A DNA stretch of 7,801 bases from Rhodanobacter sp. UBA5168 (GTDB lineage: Bacteria; Pseudomonadota; Gammaproteobacteria; Xanthomonadales; Rhodanobacteraceae). Made by a program: the position numbers and the translations under genes. The DNA lies in the NCBI GenBank assembly GCA_002413455.1, contig DHXA01000138.1, positions 1 through 7,801 of the forward strand, written 5' to 3'. How positions within the stretch are numbered: position 1 is the stretch's first letter; each line of letters begins with the position of its first letter. The notes below the pieces were generated by a model, which ran no database searches, was not told the origin of the DNA, and saw only the letters and a program-made list of their open reading frames with translations. This document shows positions 1-6,770 of this stretch, piece after piece.

Positions 1-38
1 AAGCCAGAACACCCCCGGGGAAACGATTTGACTCGAGC

Positions 39-68
39 AGTATATGGGGCCTGTGGCCGACACATCAA
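39..68 (-). promoter_or_regulatory. Possible leftward sigma70 promoter
   Basis: Read on the minus strand, TTGATG (63-68) is followed after 18 nt by TATACT (39-44), matching 4/6 and 5/6 of the sigma70 consensus. Transcription would begin near position 32 and leave the window, serving an unseen divergent gene. AT-rich hexamers stand out in this GC-rich DNA, but no transcript or gene start within the window confirms it. Confidence 0.3.
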
Positions 69-240
69 TCACCCCGGTGAATCAGAAATGATCGGTTGCC
101 AACAGAACCCTGGCGGTGCCTAGGAAACTCCCGCGCCATCTTCCGCCGACTTCACCGCGGCACAACCGACGGCAACGACTTCGCGAGCCGACGATGCCGA
201 AGGCAAGCTGCTCGGGGATCGACTACGCCGCATCCGAGTG

Positions 241-270
241 TTGTTCAGGCGCGGACGCAACGTCTATACT
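241..270 (+). promoter_or_regulatory. Candidate promoter of the cytochrome pair
   Basis: TATACT (265-270) is a 5/6 match to the -10 consensus. With an 18-nt spacer it is preceded by TTGTTC (241-246), a weak -35 that keeps only the TTG. The start of transcription would be near 277, giving a leader of about 47 nt before the ATG at 324. The -10 is the convincing part. The weak -35 may mean activator dependence, which is an inference. Confidence 0.37.
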
Positions 271-323
271 TGGCGACTTCATATCACCCTGTACCCGCCG
301 CCGTACTTGTGGGAAAGATCTCG

Positions 324-647
324 ATGACTCGATTGCAATTGATTGGCCTGGCCGCGGCCACGGCGCTCTTCGTCACCCTCAGCGCACATGCTGAAGGCGA
401 CAAGGCTGCCGGTCGCAAACTGATCTACACCTGCGCCGGTTGCCATGGCGTGCCAGGCTACACGAACGCCTACCCGCAGTATCCGGTGCCAAAAATCGCC
501 GGGCAGAACGCGCAGTACATCGTCAACGCGCTGCATGGGTACCAGAGTGGCGATCGCAAGCACCCGACCATGGGTGCGCAGGCGGAGAGTCTGTCCGATA
601 CGGACATCCAGAATATCGCCGCCTATCTTTCCAGCCTCGCCAAGTAG
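324..647 (+). CDS. Periplasmic single-haem c-type cytochrome (class I, c553/c4-domain type)
   Basis: This 107-residue protein has a Sec signal peptide: MTR, a hydrophobic stretch at about residues 5-20, then AHA with likely cleavage before Ala-Glu-Gly-Asp. The mature part is about 84 residues. The haem-binding CAGCH is at residues 37-41 and Met83 in HPTMG is the probable sixth ligand, followed by the typical LSDTDIQNIAAYLSSL helix. The fold and spacing resemble one domain of dihaem cytochrome c4, so a periplasmic electron shuttle to or from the respiratory chain is likely, but the partner is unknown. ATG 324 is chosen because GGGAAAG (311-317) lies 6 nt upstream and the signal peptide begins there. 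An in-frame GTG at 309 is the alternative. The loop after the haem motif (VPGYTNAY) differs from the usual ADGNS form. The second cytochrome gene starts 18 nt downstream, probably in the same transcript. Confidence 0.88.
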   Translation: MTRLQLIGLAAATALFVTLSAHAEGDKAAGRKLIYTCAGCHGVPGYTNAYPQYPVPKIAGQNAQYIVNALHGYQSGDRKHPTMGAQAESLSDTDIQNIAAYLSSLAK

Positions 648-665
648 TTGCCAAGGAACCTCCGC

Positions 666-1019
666 ATGAAACGTGCGCTTACCCTGCTTTTATCCGGCGC
701 CACGCTGGCGTTCGTTTCCACCCAGTTGCTGGCCAGTGGCAGCATCGAGAACGGCAAGCAGAAGGCGGCCACCTGCTTCGCCTGCCACGGTGCCGACGGC
801 AATTCAGTCGACCCGCAGTACCCGCGCCTGGCCGGCCAGTACAACATGTATCTGCAGCAGGTGCTGCATGAGTACAAAGACGGCCAGCGCGAAAATCCGA
901 TCATGAAAGGCATGGTGGCCACACTGTCGGATCAGGACATCGAGGATGTCGCCGCGTATTTTTCCAGCCTGCCGACCAAGCTCGATACCTTGAAGGGCCA
1001 TGTCGAGGGCGACAAGTAA
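666..1019 (+). CDS. Periplasmic single-haem c-type cytochrome (class I, c553/c4-domain type)
   Basis: The 117-residue precursor has a basic start (MKRA) and a hydrophobic signal core, with probable cleavage after LLA near residue 24. CFACH at residues 37-41 binds haem. By alignment with cytochrome c4 domains, Met80 in NPIMKGM is the axial ligand rather than Met83, because six residues separate Met80 from LSD exactly as in the upstream protein. The sequence HGADGNS, the YPRLAGQ stretch and LSDQDIEDVAAYFSSL are typical of c4/c553 domains. A short polar Lys/Asp-containing tail (about residues 104-117) follows the last helix. ATG 666 is supported by AAGGA at 653-657. An in-frame TTG at 648 has no comparable site. 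It lies 18 nt after the first cytochrome and resembles it along its whole length, so the pair probably arose by duplication. The terminator hairpin at 1041-1072 ends the unit. Confidence 0.9.
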   Translation: MKRALTLLLSGATLAFVSTQLLASGSIENGKQKAATCFACHGADGNSVDPQYPRLAGQYNMYLQQVLHEYKDGQRENPIMKGMVATLSDQDIEDVAAYFSSLPTKLDTLKGHVEGDK

Positions 1020-1040
1020 GCCAACTGGCTGCTGCTTGTA

Positions 1041-1072
1041 AACAAAGGGCCCGCCATTGGCGGGCCTTTGTT
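1041..1072. terminator. Bidirectional terminator hairpin between the cytochromes and nfuA
   Basis: The left arm 1041-1055 and right arm 1059-1072 pair over 14 bp with a single bulged G and a three-base loop (ATT). The core GCCCGCC/GGCGGGC is very stable, and the A/T-rich stem base gives U-rich flanks on both strands. It lies 21 nt after the cytochrome stop and 22 nt beyond the nfuA stop, so it suits both convergent units. Confidence 0.75.
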
Positions 1073-1094
1073 CGTCCGAAGCTGGAAGATACGG

Positions 1095-1703
1095 TCAAGC
1101 GATCGCCGACTTGCCCTCGGATTTGCCGTAATAAGGCTTTTCGCCGACGGCATGATCAGTGGCATCGCGCACTGCGGTGATCTCCGGTACACGCTCGCGC
1201 AAGGTCTTTTCCACACCCTGCTTGAGAGTGACATCGACCATGCCGCAGCCATGACAGCCACCGCCAAACTGAAGCAGTACCGCGCCGTCGGCCGTGATTT
1301 CGAGCAGGCTGACCCTGCCCCCGTGTGAAGCCAGCTTCGGATTGATCTCGGCCTCCAGCACATAGCGCACGCGCTCGATCACTCCCGTTTCCGCGCCCGG
1401 CAGCTCGCCCTTGATCTTCGGTGCACGGATGTTCAGCTGGCCGCCGGTGGCATTGGGTTCGAAGTCGATGGTGGCGTTGTCCAGCCAGCTGGCGCTGTCG
1501 CCATCGATATGGAAGTTGAAGCCGGCGCACTCGATGGTCCACTCGCCGCCCGCAAGGTCGACCGATTCGCAGAATTCGAGTTCACAGTTGGCCGCTGGCG
1601 TACCCGGTGCGGTCACCCGCAAGCGGATACCCAAGCCATCGACGCCCTGTTGTGAGAGAAGCCGCAGAAAATGCTGCTGCGCGCGTTCGGAAATATCGAT
1701 CAT
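1095..1703 (-). CDS. nfuA: Fe/S biogenesis protein NfuA
   Basis: NfuA is a cytoplasmic scaffold/carrier that delivers [4Fe-4S] clusters to apo-enzymes, especially under oxidative stress or iron limitation (family knowledge). This 202-residue protein has the two-domain gammaproteobacterial layout. A degenerate A-type (IscA-like) domain spans about residues 1-95, beginning MIDISERAQQHF. A C-terminal Nfu domain spans about 105-190 with the cluster-binding CHGC (Cys150, Cys153) in FGGGCHGCGMVDVTLKQGVE. E. coli NfuA is 191 aa with cysteines at 149 and 152, so length and positions agree. The start at 1703 is preceded by GGAGCAGG at good spacing on the minus strand. The extra Cys40 and Cys45 lie in the A-type domain and need not bind a cluster. 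It is convergent with the cytochromes and divergent from phhB, so it is probably transcribed alone. Confidence 0.95.
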   Translation of the reverse strand: MIDISERAQQHFLRLLSQQGVDGLGIRLRVTAPGTPAANCELEFCESVDLAGGEWTIECAGFNFHIDGDSASWLDNATIDFEPNATGGQLNIRAPKIKGELPGAETGVIERVRYVLEAEINPKLASHGGRVSLLEITADGAVLLQFGGGCHGCGMVDVTLKQGVEKTLRERVPEITAVRDATDHAVGEKPYYGKSEGKSAIA

Positions 1704-1852
1704 GCCTGCTCCATGTCACCAGACGGGTGCTGACGAGCTCCGCCAGCGAAACAGCACCATTTTAGTCCTGTTTCAGATTTCATGCGCGCTTTGACTTTTG
1801 CACGCGCAACTTCGACGCTTCGCATCCTGACTTTGCCGCACCGGAGACGCGC

Positions 1853-2194
1853 ATGAACACCACCGACCTGGCTACCCAGCATTGCCGGCCACGCAAGGGC
1901 AAGGAGAACGCAGTCGATTCCGCACAGATCCCCAGCTTGTTGCAGCAACTGCCAGGCTGGCAGCTTCATGCTGATGGCACGGCCATCAGCAAGGACTTCA
2001 AGTTCGCCGATTTCCACCACACGCTGGGTTTCATCAATGCGGTCGGCTTCATGGCCAACCAAGAAGATCACCACCCCGACCTTGAAGCCGGTTATGGCCA
2101 CTGCCAGGTGTTGTGGTCGACACATGATGTCGGCGGGCTGTCGCTGAACGATTTCATCTGTGCCGCACGGGTCGAGGCCTTGCTGGCCCGCTGA
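1853..2194 (+). CDS. phhB: Pterin-4a-carbinolamine dehydratase (PCD/DCoH family)
   Basis: The enzyme dehydrates 4a-hydroxytetrahydrobiopterin, the product of aromatic amino acid hydroxylases, so that the pterin cofactor can be recycled. It is cytoplasmic. The 113-residue product shows the family signature around EDHHPDLEAGY. His73, His74 and His91 match the catalytic histidine trio of mammalian DCoH in spacing (17 residues between the second and third), and Asp100 lies in LSLNDF. The N-terminal 20 residues are polar and poorly conserved, so the functional start could be slightly later, but ATG 1853 has GGAGA at 1843-1847. No phenylalanine hydroxylase gene (phhA) is adjacent, so its hydroxylase partner must be elsewhere. 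A role in general pterin metabolism is the alternative. The stop codon abuts that of the convergent rluC with no gap. Confidence 0.92.
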   Translation: MNTTDLATQHCRPRKGKENAVDSAQIPSLLQQLPGWQLHADGTAISKDFKFADFHHTLGFINAVGFMANQEDHHPDLEAGYGHCQVLWSTHDVGGLSLNDFICAARVEALLAR

Positions 2195-3193
2195 TCAGAA
2201 ATCGGTGCGCGACTTTTCCTTCATCCAGAGCAGTCGCTTGCCTTTCACCGACAGCACGTCGAGGAAGTCCTTCAAATCGTCCGGCAATGGCGCGGAAAAG
2301 CTGTAGGAACGCCCGTCCAAGTCGAAACTCATGTGCGATGCGTGCAGAAACATCCGGTTCAGGCCCATGTCACGGAACCGCTTGTTCATCTCGCGGTCGC
2401 CGTACTTGGGGTCGCCGGCAAGCGGATGACCGATGTGTGCTGCATGCACGCGAATCTGGTGGGTGCGGCCGGTGCCGAGTGTGGCCTGCATCAAGCGGGC
2501 GCTGGGATATTGCTCCATCTCACGGAAAAACGTCAGTGACGGCTTGCCGTTGTCGGCCACTCGCACCATCCGCTCGCCGCCCTGCAGCACGGACTTCAGC
2601 AGTGGCGCGTTGACATCGAACTTCGCCTTGGATGGATGACCCAGCATCAGGCACAGGTATTGTTTGGTGACCTCGCCGGCCCGGATCGCCGCCTGCAGAC
2701 CGGTCAGCCCGGCGCGAGTTCTGGCAAACACCAGCACACCGCTGGTATCGCGATCAAGCCGATGCACCAGCTCCAGATGTTCCTGCGGCCGGGCTGCGCG
2801 CAGCAGTTCGATCGCGCCATGACTGACACCACTGCCGCCGTGACTGGCCACGCCGGAGGGTTTGTCGATGACCAGGAAATGCTTGTCCTCAAAGATGACT
2901 GCATCGGCCACCTCGGCGACCTGACCGCTCGCAGGCCCCTGTCGCTCGGGGCGTTCCGCAACCCGCACGGGTGGAATCCGCAACGTATCACCGTCTGCGA
3001 GACGTGTGTCTGGCTTCGCCCGTTTCCCGTTGACGCGCACCTGACCGGTGCGCAAAAGTCGGTAGATCATGCTCTTGGGCACACCTTTGAGCAGGGTCAC
3101 CAGCGCATTGTCGATGCGCTGGCCATCCCGTTCAGGGCCGATCTCGACTTGACGTACACCGTGAGGTGCGTCGGGGGAAGTTGCCGTCTGCAT
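2195..3193 (-). CDS. rluC: 23S rRNA pseudouridine synthase RluC
   Basis: RluC converts uridines 955, 2504 and 2580 of 23S rRNA (E. coli numbering) to pseudouridine. This protein has 332 residues, against 319 in E. coli. An S4 RNA-binding domain covers about residues 24-80, including LKGVPKSMIYRLLR and RIPPVRVAER, which closely match RluC rather than RluD. The catalytic domain carries HRLDRDTSG at 144-152 with catalytic Asp147, then GRTHQIRVH (242-250), HPLAGDPKYGD (256-266) and LNRMFLHA (278-285). Translation starts at the ATG ending at 3193, after AGCAGG on the minus strand and in line with the E. coli N-terminus. The frame stays open upstream to 3487, but that part is Arg-rich and unlike any family member. 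The gene is divergent from rne, as in many gammaproteobacteria. Its start codon overlaps the -35 box of the rne promoter candidate. I see no clear rluC promoter. Confidence 0.95.
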   Translation of the reverse strand: MQTATSPDAPHGVRQVEIGPERDGQRIDNALVTLLKGVPKSMIYRLLRTGQVRVNGKRAKPDTRLADGDTLRIPPVRVAERPERQGPASGQVAEVADAVIFEDKHFLVIDKPSGVASHGGSGVSHGAIELLRAARPQEHLELVHRLDRDTSGVLVFARTRAGLTGLQAAIRAGEVTKQYLCLMLGHPSKAKFDVNAPLLKSVLQGGERMVRVADNGKPSLTFFREMEQYPSARLMQATLGTGRTHQIRVHAAHIGHPLAGDPKYGDREMNKRFRDMGLNRMFLHASHMSFDLDGRSYSFSAPLPDDLKDFLDVLSVKGKRLLWMKEKSRTDF

Positions 3194-3221
3194 TGAAAAA
3201 AACCTGCTGAAATAGGATACT
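3193..3221 (+). promoter_or_regulatory. Probable rne promoter
   Basis: TTGAAA (3193-3198, 5/6 of the consensus -35) is followed after exactly 17 nt by GATACT (3216-3221, 4/6 of the -10). This is the best promoter in the rluC-rne gap. It predicts a transcript start near 3228 and an rne leader of about 300 nt, comparable with the 361-nt leader of E. coli rne. The -35 shares its first base with the rluC start codon, so polymerase binding here may affect expression of rluC. Confidence 0.5.
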
Positions 3222-3227
3222 CGACAG

Positions 3228-3526
3228 GCGCTACATTCTGCCCATCGATGTCTGGATCGGGTCGAGTGCCCGCCCGTAACGTCGGCGAGGATTGCGCCGG
3301 TTGCCTTGGCGGCCGGTCGCGGCTCCCTTTCATCGTAACGGTTTGGGCTGCCGTTTGTCCGATGCCATGAGGTATCGGGGCGGCAGGCGCAGCTGACCGA
3401 ATCATCCCGACGCCGGAAACGGTGCCGTTTTTTTTGCCGCTTAACCGCAGCGGCGCGATCCCCGGCAGGCCGCCATTGTGGCGCCACCGCGGCACGCGAC
3501 GCGCGGCCAAGCCGAGGATAACCACC
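3228..3526 (+). promoter_or_regulatory. Structured 5' leader of rne
   Basis: This GC-rich stretch has no credible gene but several inverted repeats. The strongest is at 3348-3386: an inner stem pairs 3359-3366 with 3371-3378 (8 bp with one G-U, loop ATGA), and an outer stem pairs CTGCCG with CGGCAG across a small internal loop. A second hairpin with a U-tract lies at 3415-3435, and a third pairs GCCGCT (3436-3441) with AGCGGC (3449-3454). In E. coli the rne leader contains hairpins through which RNase E cleaves and represses its own mRNA. A similar role here is inferred from position and structure, not from sequence similarity that I can recognise. Confidence 0.45.
3415..3435 (+). promoter_or_regulatory. 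Short hairpin with eight-T tract in the rne leader
   Basis: AAACG (3417-3421) pairs with CGTTT (3426-3430) around the loop GTGC, extendable by two G-U pairs, and the T run 3428-3435 partly overlaps the right arm. This resembles a weak intrinsic terminator 91 nt before the rne start. The stem is short, so it may be a pause, attenuator or single-stranded U-rich RNase E entry site rather than a true terminator. Confidence 0.3.
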
Positions 3527-6500
3527 ATGAAACGTATGTTGATCAACGCGACTCAGCGTGAAGAGTTGCGCGTGGCCATTGTCGATGGCCAGACCCTGTA
3601 TGACCTGGACATTGAAATCCCTTCGCGGGAACAGAAAAAGTCCAATATTTACAAAGGCCGCATCACTCGTGTTGAGGCTTCACTTGAAGCCTGCTTCGTT
3701 GAGTATGGCGCCGAGCGCCATGGCTTCCTGCCGCTGAAAGAGATCTCCCGCGAGTACTTCACGGCGGGCCTCGACCATCACAAGTCCAGCATCCGCGAAC
3801 TGATCAAGGAAGGTCAGGAAGTGGTCGTTCAGGTGGAAAAGGAAGAGCGGGGCAACAAGGGCGCGGCATTGACCACGTTCATCAGTCTGGCCGGCCGCTA
3901 CATGGTACTGATGCCGAACAACCCGAAAGCCGGCGGCGTCTCGCGTCGGATCGAGGGTGAAGACCGGCAGGCACTGAAAGAAGCGCTCGAGCACGTCACG
4001 GTGCCGGACGACGTCGGTCTGATCGTGCGCACCGCCGGCCTCGGCCGCGACGCCGAAGAGTTGCAGTGGGATCTGGACTATCTGCTGCAGCTGTGGAAAT
4101 CGATTTCCGAAGCAGCCAGCAAACAGCGGGCACCTTTCCTGATCTACCAGGAATCGAAGCTGTTCATTCGCGCCCTGCGCGATTACCTGCGCAGCGATAT
4201 TGGCGAAATCCTGATTGATGAGGAGTCGCTGTTCAACGATGCGCGCGACTTCATGCAGCAGGTGATGCCAAACGCGCTGCGCAAGCTCAAACTGTACAAG
4301 GACGACACGCCGCTGTTCACGCGCTACCAGATCGAGACGCAGATCGAGAGCGCGTTCGATCGCCAGGTGCGCCTGCCCTCAGGCGGCTCGATCGTGATCG
4401 ACCAGACTGAAGCGTTGACCGCGATCGACATCAACTCCTCCAAGGCCACCAAGGGCAGCGACATCGAGGAGACCGCGTTCAATACCAATTGCGAAGCAGC
4501 GGTGGAAATCGCCCGCCAAGCGCGCATCCGCGATGCCGGCGGCCTGATCGTGATCGATTTCATCGACATGGACAGCCCCAAGCACCAGCGCGAGGTGGAA
4601 GATCGCCTGAAGGAAGCGCTGAAGCAGGATCGTGCCCGCGTGCAGATCGGGCGCATCTCGCGCTTTGGCCTGCTCGAAATGTCGCGCCAGCGTCTGCGGC
4701 CCAGCCTCGGTGAGGCTACCCAGATCGTTTGCCCGCGCTGCGAGGGCCACGGCCACATCCGCGGCGTGGAATCGCTGTCGCTGTCGACCCTGCGCCTGAT
4801 CGAAGAACACGCAATGAAGGACAACACTGGCCAGGTGCTGGTGCAGGCGCCGTCGAGCGTCGTCAATTTCCTGCTCAACGAAAAGCGCGCCAGCGTGGTC
4901 GAAATCGAACTGCGCCACAAAGTGCACGTGATGATCGTCGCCGACGAGAAACTGGAAACCCCGCATATCGAGATCCAGCGCATCCGCGAAGCGGATATGG
5001 GCGAACACAGCAAGCCCAGCTATGAGCGCTTGACCACGGTGGAAACCGCCGAGCTGCCGAAGATGGGCCAGGCGCTTGGCAGCAGCGAACAGCCCGCCGT
5101 GAGCGGCATCGTACCGTCCAGCCCCGCCCCACTTCGCGAGGAAACGGCTGCATCCGTCGCCGTGACGACGACGCCCGTGGTGCGACGTCAGCCTGCGGCT
5201 GTCGCTGCAGCCAGCCAAGCCGCAACGTCGGGTGGCGTCATCTCGCGGCTCATTGGCTGGTTCCGCAGCGCCGCCGAAGCGACCCCGACACCGGCGCCGA
5301 CGCGAAGCGACGATAACGAACGCGACAGCAGCCGCAATCGTCGCGACGAGCGCAGCGCGCGTGCCGGCACCTCAAACGTTTCTTCACCGCGTCAGCCGCG
5401 TCGCGAACCGACACAGCCGGGTTCTCCCAGAACGGGTGCGCAGCAGCAGGCCAGAAACAACCGTCAGCGCAACAACGAGGCGCAGCCGCGTCAGCCACAA
5501 CAGGCCCAGGCTCAGGCCGCCAGGGCGGAGCGTCAACCCAAGCCTGCTGCAGCTGAAAACAATCAAGCGCGGGCCGAGCGCAGGCCCAATCCACCGCAAC
5601 CGAAGCCCGAGCGCCAGCCTCGGGCCGCCGCAAGCGAGCGTCCGGCTGCCGCAACGCTGGATGATGCCGCCAAGGAAGCCGAGCTGCTCGCGACGCCCGT
5701 CGAGTCGATCGCACCGGAATCCGCGGACAATGCTCTCGACGCGGATGGCAGTCAGTCACGTCGTCGGCGCGGTCGGCGCGGCGGCCGTCGTCGGCGTCGC
5801 CATGACGAAGCTGTCCCGAATGACGCAAATCTAGAAATCGCGCAGGCGCAGGTGCTCGATGACGAAGATCGCGATGAAACCGCAGGCGCCCCACCGCCGG
5901 TGAAGTCTGCTGCCCGAAGCGACTCGGCCAGCCCGACTCTCGCTGCTGCCGCTGCCACAATCCCGGTTGTTGTCGCCCAGGCGGCGAGTGATACCGCCGG
6001 AAGCACAAAACCGACGCCGGCAACCGAGATTCACCCACCCGTCGCCTCCCAGCCGGTTGAGAAAACTGTCCCCATCAACGCAATCCACGGCCTGACGGAC
6101 AACCAACCAAAGCCTGTCACCGCCGCACCGGCCAGTGCAGCGCTCAATGCTGCTGCGCCGGTCACTATAGCGTTCAATCTGCCGACGCTGCCGCCGATTC
6201 CCGATCAGGCAAGATCTGCAACAAGCACTGGCGAAGTACCGGCTCCGGGCGATCTGGTCTTCGCATCGCCAACAGCCACTCAAGCCTCGATCAGCAGCGA
6301 TCCGCAAGCGCTGCCCACCAGCTTTGACGGTGTTGCCAAAACAGAAGCTGTCGCTCCTGCATCCGCAGTTGCGAATCCGATTGCCGCGGCGCCTGTTGCA
6401 ACGCCATCCGATCAGCCTTCCCATAATGCTGTGCATTTGAATGCGCCGCCGAACCTCTTATCTGTGGTTCCTGCGAAGGTCGCTGTATCTGAAGATGAAA

Positions 6501-6670
6501 ATCCCACCTCGCTCATACCAGCCGTTTCCTTGCCGCTGCCCAAGCAGGGCGACTTGCTGGCTCAACCAATTCCTCAGGTGAAGCCGGCATCGGCACCCGA
6601 TGAGGAAAGCGAGCCGGCTCCCATCTCCCCCTTGGATGAAACGGACGAGCGGACCGACTCGCACAGCTGA
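3527..6670 (+). CDS. rne: Ribonuclease E
   Basis: RNase E is the endonuclease that starts most mRNA decay, matures rRNA and tRNA, and organises the degradosome at the inner membrane. The 1047-residue product (1061 in E. coli) has an S1 domain at about residues 37-120. The 5'-sensor pair Arg168-Thr169 is present, as are the catalytic Asp301 (in AIDINS) and Asp344 (in IVIDFIDM). The Zn-link is CPRC with Cys402 and Cys405. These match E. coli residues 169-170, 303, 346, 404 and 407. From about 510 the protein is low-complexity. It has an amphipathic segment [14 protein letters not shown] (569-582), a likely membrane anchor, then an Arg-rich RNA-binding region (about 593-710) with RAERxPxP-like repeats. 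A block of 12 Arg and 2-3 Gly follows at 745-758, then an acidic patch (777-784), then a long Ala/Pro-rich tail. ATG 3527 follows GAGGA (3514-3518). An upstream in-frame GTG at 3422 lies in the leader and is unlikely. Confidence 0.97.
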   Translation: MKRMLINATQREELRVAIVDGQTLYDLDIEIPSREQKKSNIYKGRITRVEASLEACFVEYGAERHGFLPLKEISREYFTAGLDHHKSSIRELIKEGQEVVVQVEKEERGNKGAALTTFISLAGRYMVLMPNNPKAGGVSRRIEGEDRQALKEALEHVTVPDDVGLIVRTAGLGRDAEELQWDLDYLLQLWKSISEAASKQRAPFLIYQESKLFIRALRDYLRSDIGEILIDEESLFNDARDFMQQVMPNALRKLKLYKDDTPLFTRYQIETQIESAFDRQVRLPSGGSIVIDQTEALTAIDINSSKATKGSDIEETAFNTNCEAAVEIARQARIRDAGGLIVIDFIDMDSPKHQREVEDRLKEALKQDRARVQIGRISRFGLLEMSRQRLRPSLGEATQIVCPRCEGHGHIRGVESLSLSTLRLIEEHAMKDNTGQVLVQAPSSVVNFLLNEKRASVVEIELRHKVHVMIVADEKLETPHIEIQRIREADMGEHSKPSYERLTTVETAELPKMGQALGSSEQPAVSGIVPSSPAPLREETAASVAVTTTPVVRRQPAAVAAASQAATSGGVISRLIGWFRSAAEATPTPAPTRSDDNERDSSRNRRDERSARAGTSNVSSPRQPRREPTQPGSPRTGAQQQARNNRQRNNEAQPRQPQQAQAQAARAERQPKPAAAENNQARAERRPNPPQPKPERQPRAAASERPAAATLDDAAKEAELLATPVESIAPESADNALDADGSQSRRRRGRRGGRRRRRHDEAVPNDANLEIAQAQVLDDEDRDETAGAPPPVKSAARSDSASPTLAAAAATIPVVVAQAASDTAGSTKPTPATEIHPPVASQPVEKTVPINAIHGLTDNQPKPVTAAPASAALNAAAPVTIAFNLPTLPPIPDQARSATSTGEVPAPGDLVFASPTATQASISSDPQALPTSFDGVAKTEAVAPASAVANPIAAAPVATPSDQPSHNAVHLNAPPNLLSVVPAKVAVSEDENPTSLIPAVSLPLPKQGDLLAQPIPQVKPASAPDEESEPAPISPLDETDERTDSHS

Positions 6671-6690
6671 ACCAACCATCGCCGTTTCAA

Positions 6691-6728
6691 GCAAAAGAAA
6701 ACCGGACGCTAGTCCGGTTTTCTTTTGC
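6691..6728. terminator. Perfect bidirectional terminator between rne and the GacA-like gene
   Basis: A 17-bp perfect inverted repeat (6691-6707 with 6712-6728) encloses the loop GCTA. The GC core is CCGGAC/GTCCGG. The outer part is A-rich on the left and T-rich on the right, so each strand gives a stable stem ending in a U-rich tract. It lies 20 nt after the rne stop and 42 nt beyond the regulator stop, terminating both convergent genes. Confidence 0.92.
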
Positions 6729-6770
6729 CATCAGGCCACCAAGGCCCGACTGACCACTCAAATCGGGAAG

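Larger units (their letters stand above)
1..323. other. Non-coding region upstream of the cytochrome pair
   Basis: No convincing gene lies here. The cytochrome reading frame stays open leftwards to position 96, but the roughly 76 extra residues are Arg-rich, resemble no cytochrome N-terminus and would bury the signal peptide, so I treat them as chance open frame in GC-rich DNA. The stretch holds a rightward promoter candidate (241-270) and a leftward one (39-68). The leftward one suggests a divergent gene beyond the left edge. In several gammaproteobacteria the GTPase gene engB sits beside c4-type cytochrome genes, but nothing of it is visible here. Confidence 0.6.

Noticed and set aside
96..323. 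In-frame N-terminal extension of the first cytochrome
   Set aside because: It would place about 76 Arg-rich, unconserved residues before a clear signal peptide. ATG 324 has its own ribosome site and a promoter lies inside the extension.
1759..1796. Promoter boxes in the nfuA-phhB gap
   Set aside because: TAAAAT on the minus strand (1759-1764) has no acceptable -35 at 15-19 nt, and TTGACT on the plus strand (1791-1796) has no acceptable -10. Promoters for both genes must lie in this 149-nt gap, but I cannot place them.
3194..3487. N-terminal extension of RluC by 98 residues
   Set aside because: The extension is Arg-rich, has no family counterpart and runs through the structured rne leader. 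ATG ending at 3193 matches the E. coli N-terminus.
3422..3526. Upstream GTG start for RNase E
   Set aside because: The 35 extra residues are encoded by hairpins and the T tract of the leader. [10 protein letters not shown] at 3527 is the conserved RNase E N-terminus and has a ribosome site.
4379..5218. 279-codon minus-strand frame opposite rne
   Set aside because: It runs antisense to highly conserved RNase E coding sequence, and its His/Asp/Ala-rich content is typical of reverse-strand shadows in GC-rich genes.
5759..5800. GC-rich repeat tract as a possible mobile or regulatory repeat
   Set aside because: It is the codon run for the RNase E Arg-rich motif (residues 745-758), in frame and expected for this protein.
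5232..5834. 200-codon plus-strand frame inside rne
   Set aside because: It is a shadow of the low-complexity RNase E region in another frame. Its Arg/Pro/Ser content reflects repeated GC-rich codons, and there is no ribosome site or domain.
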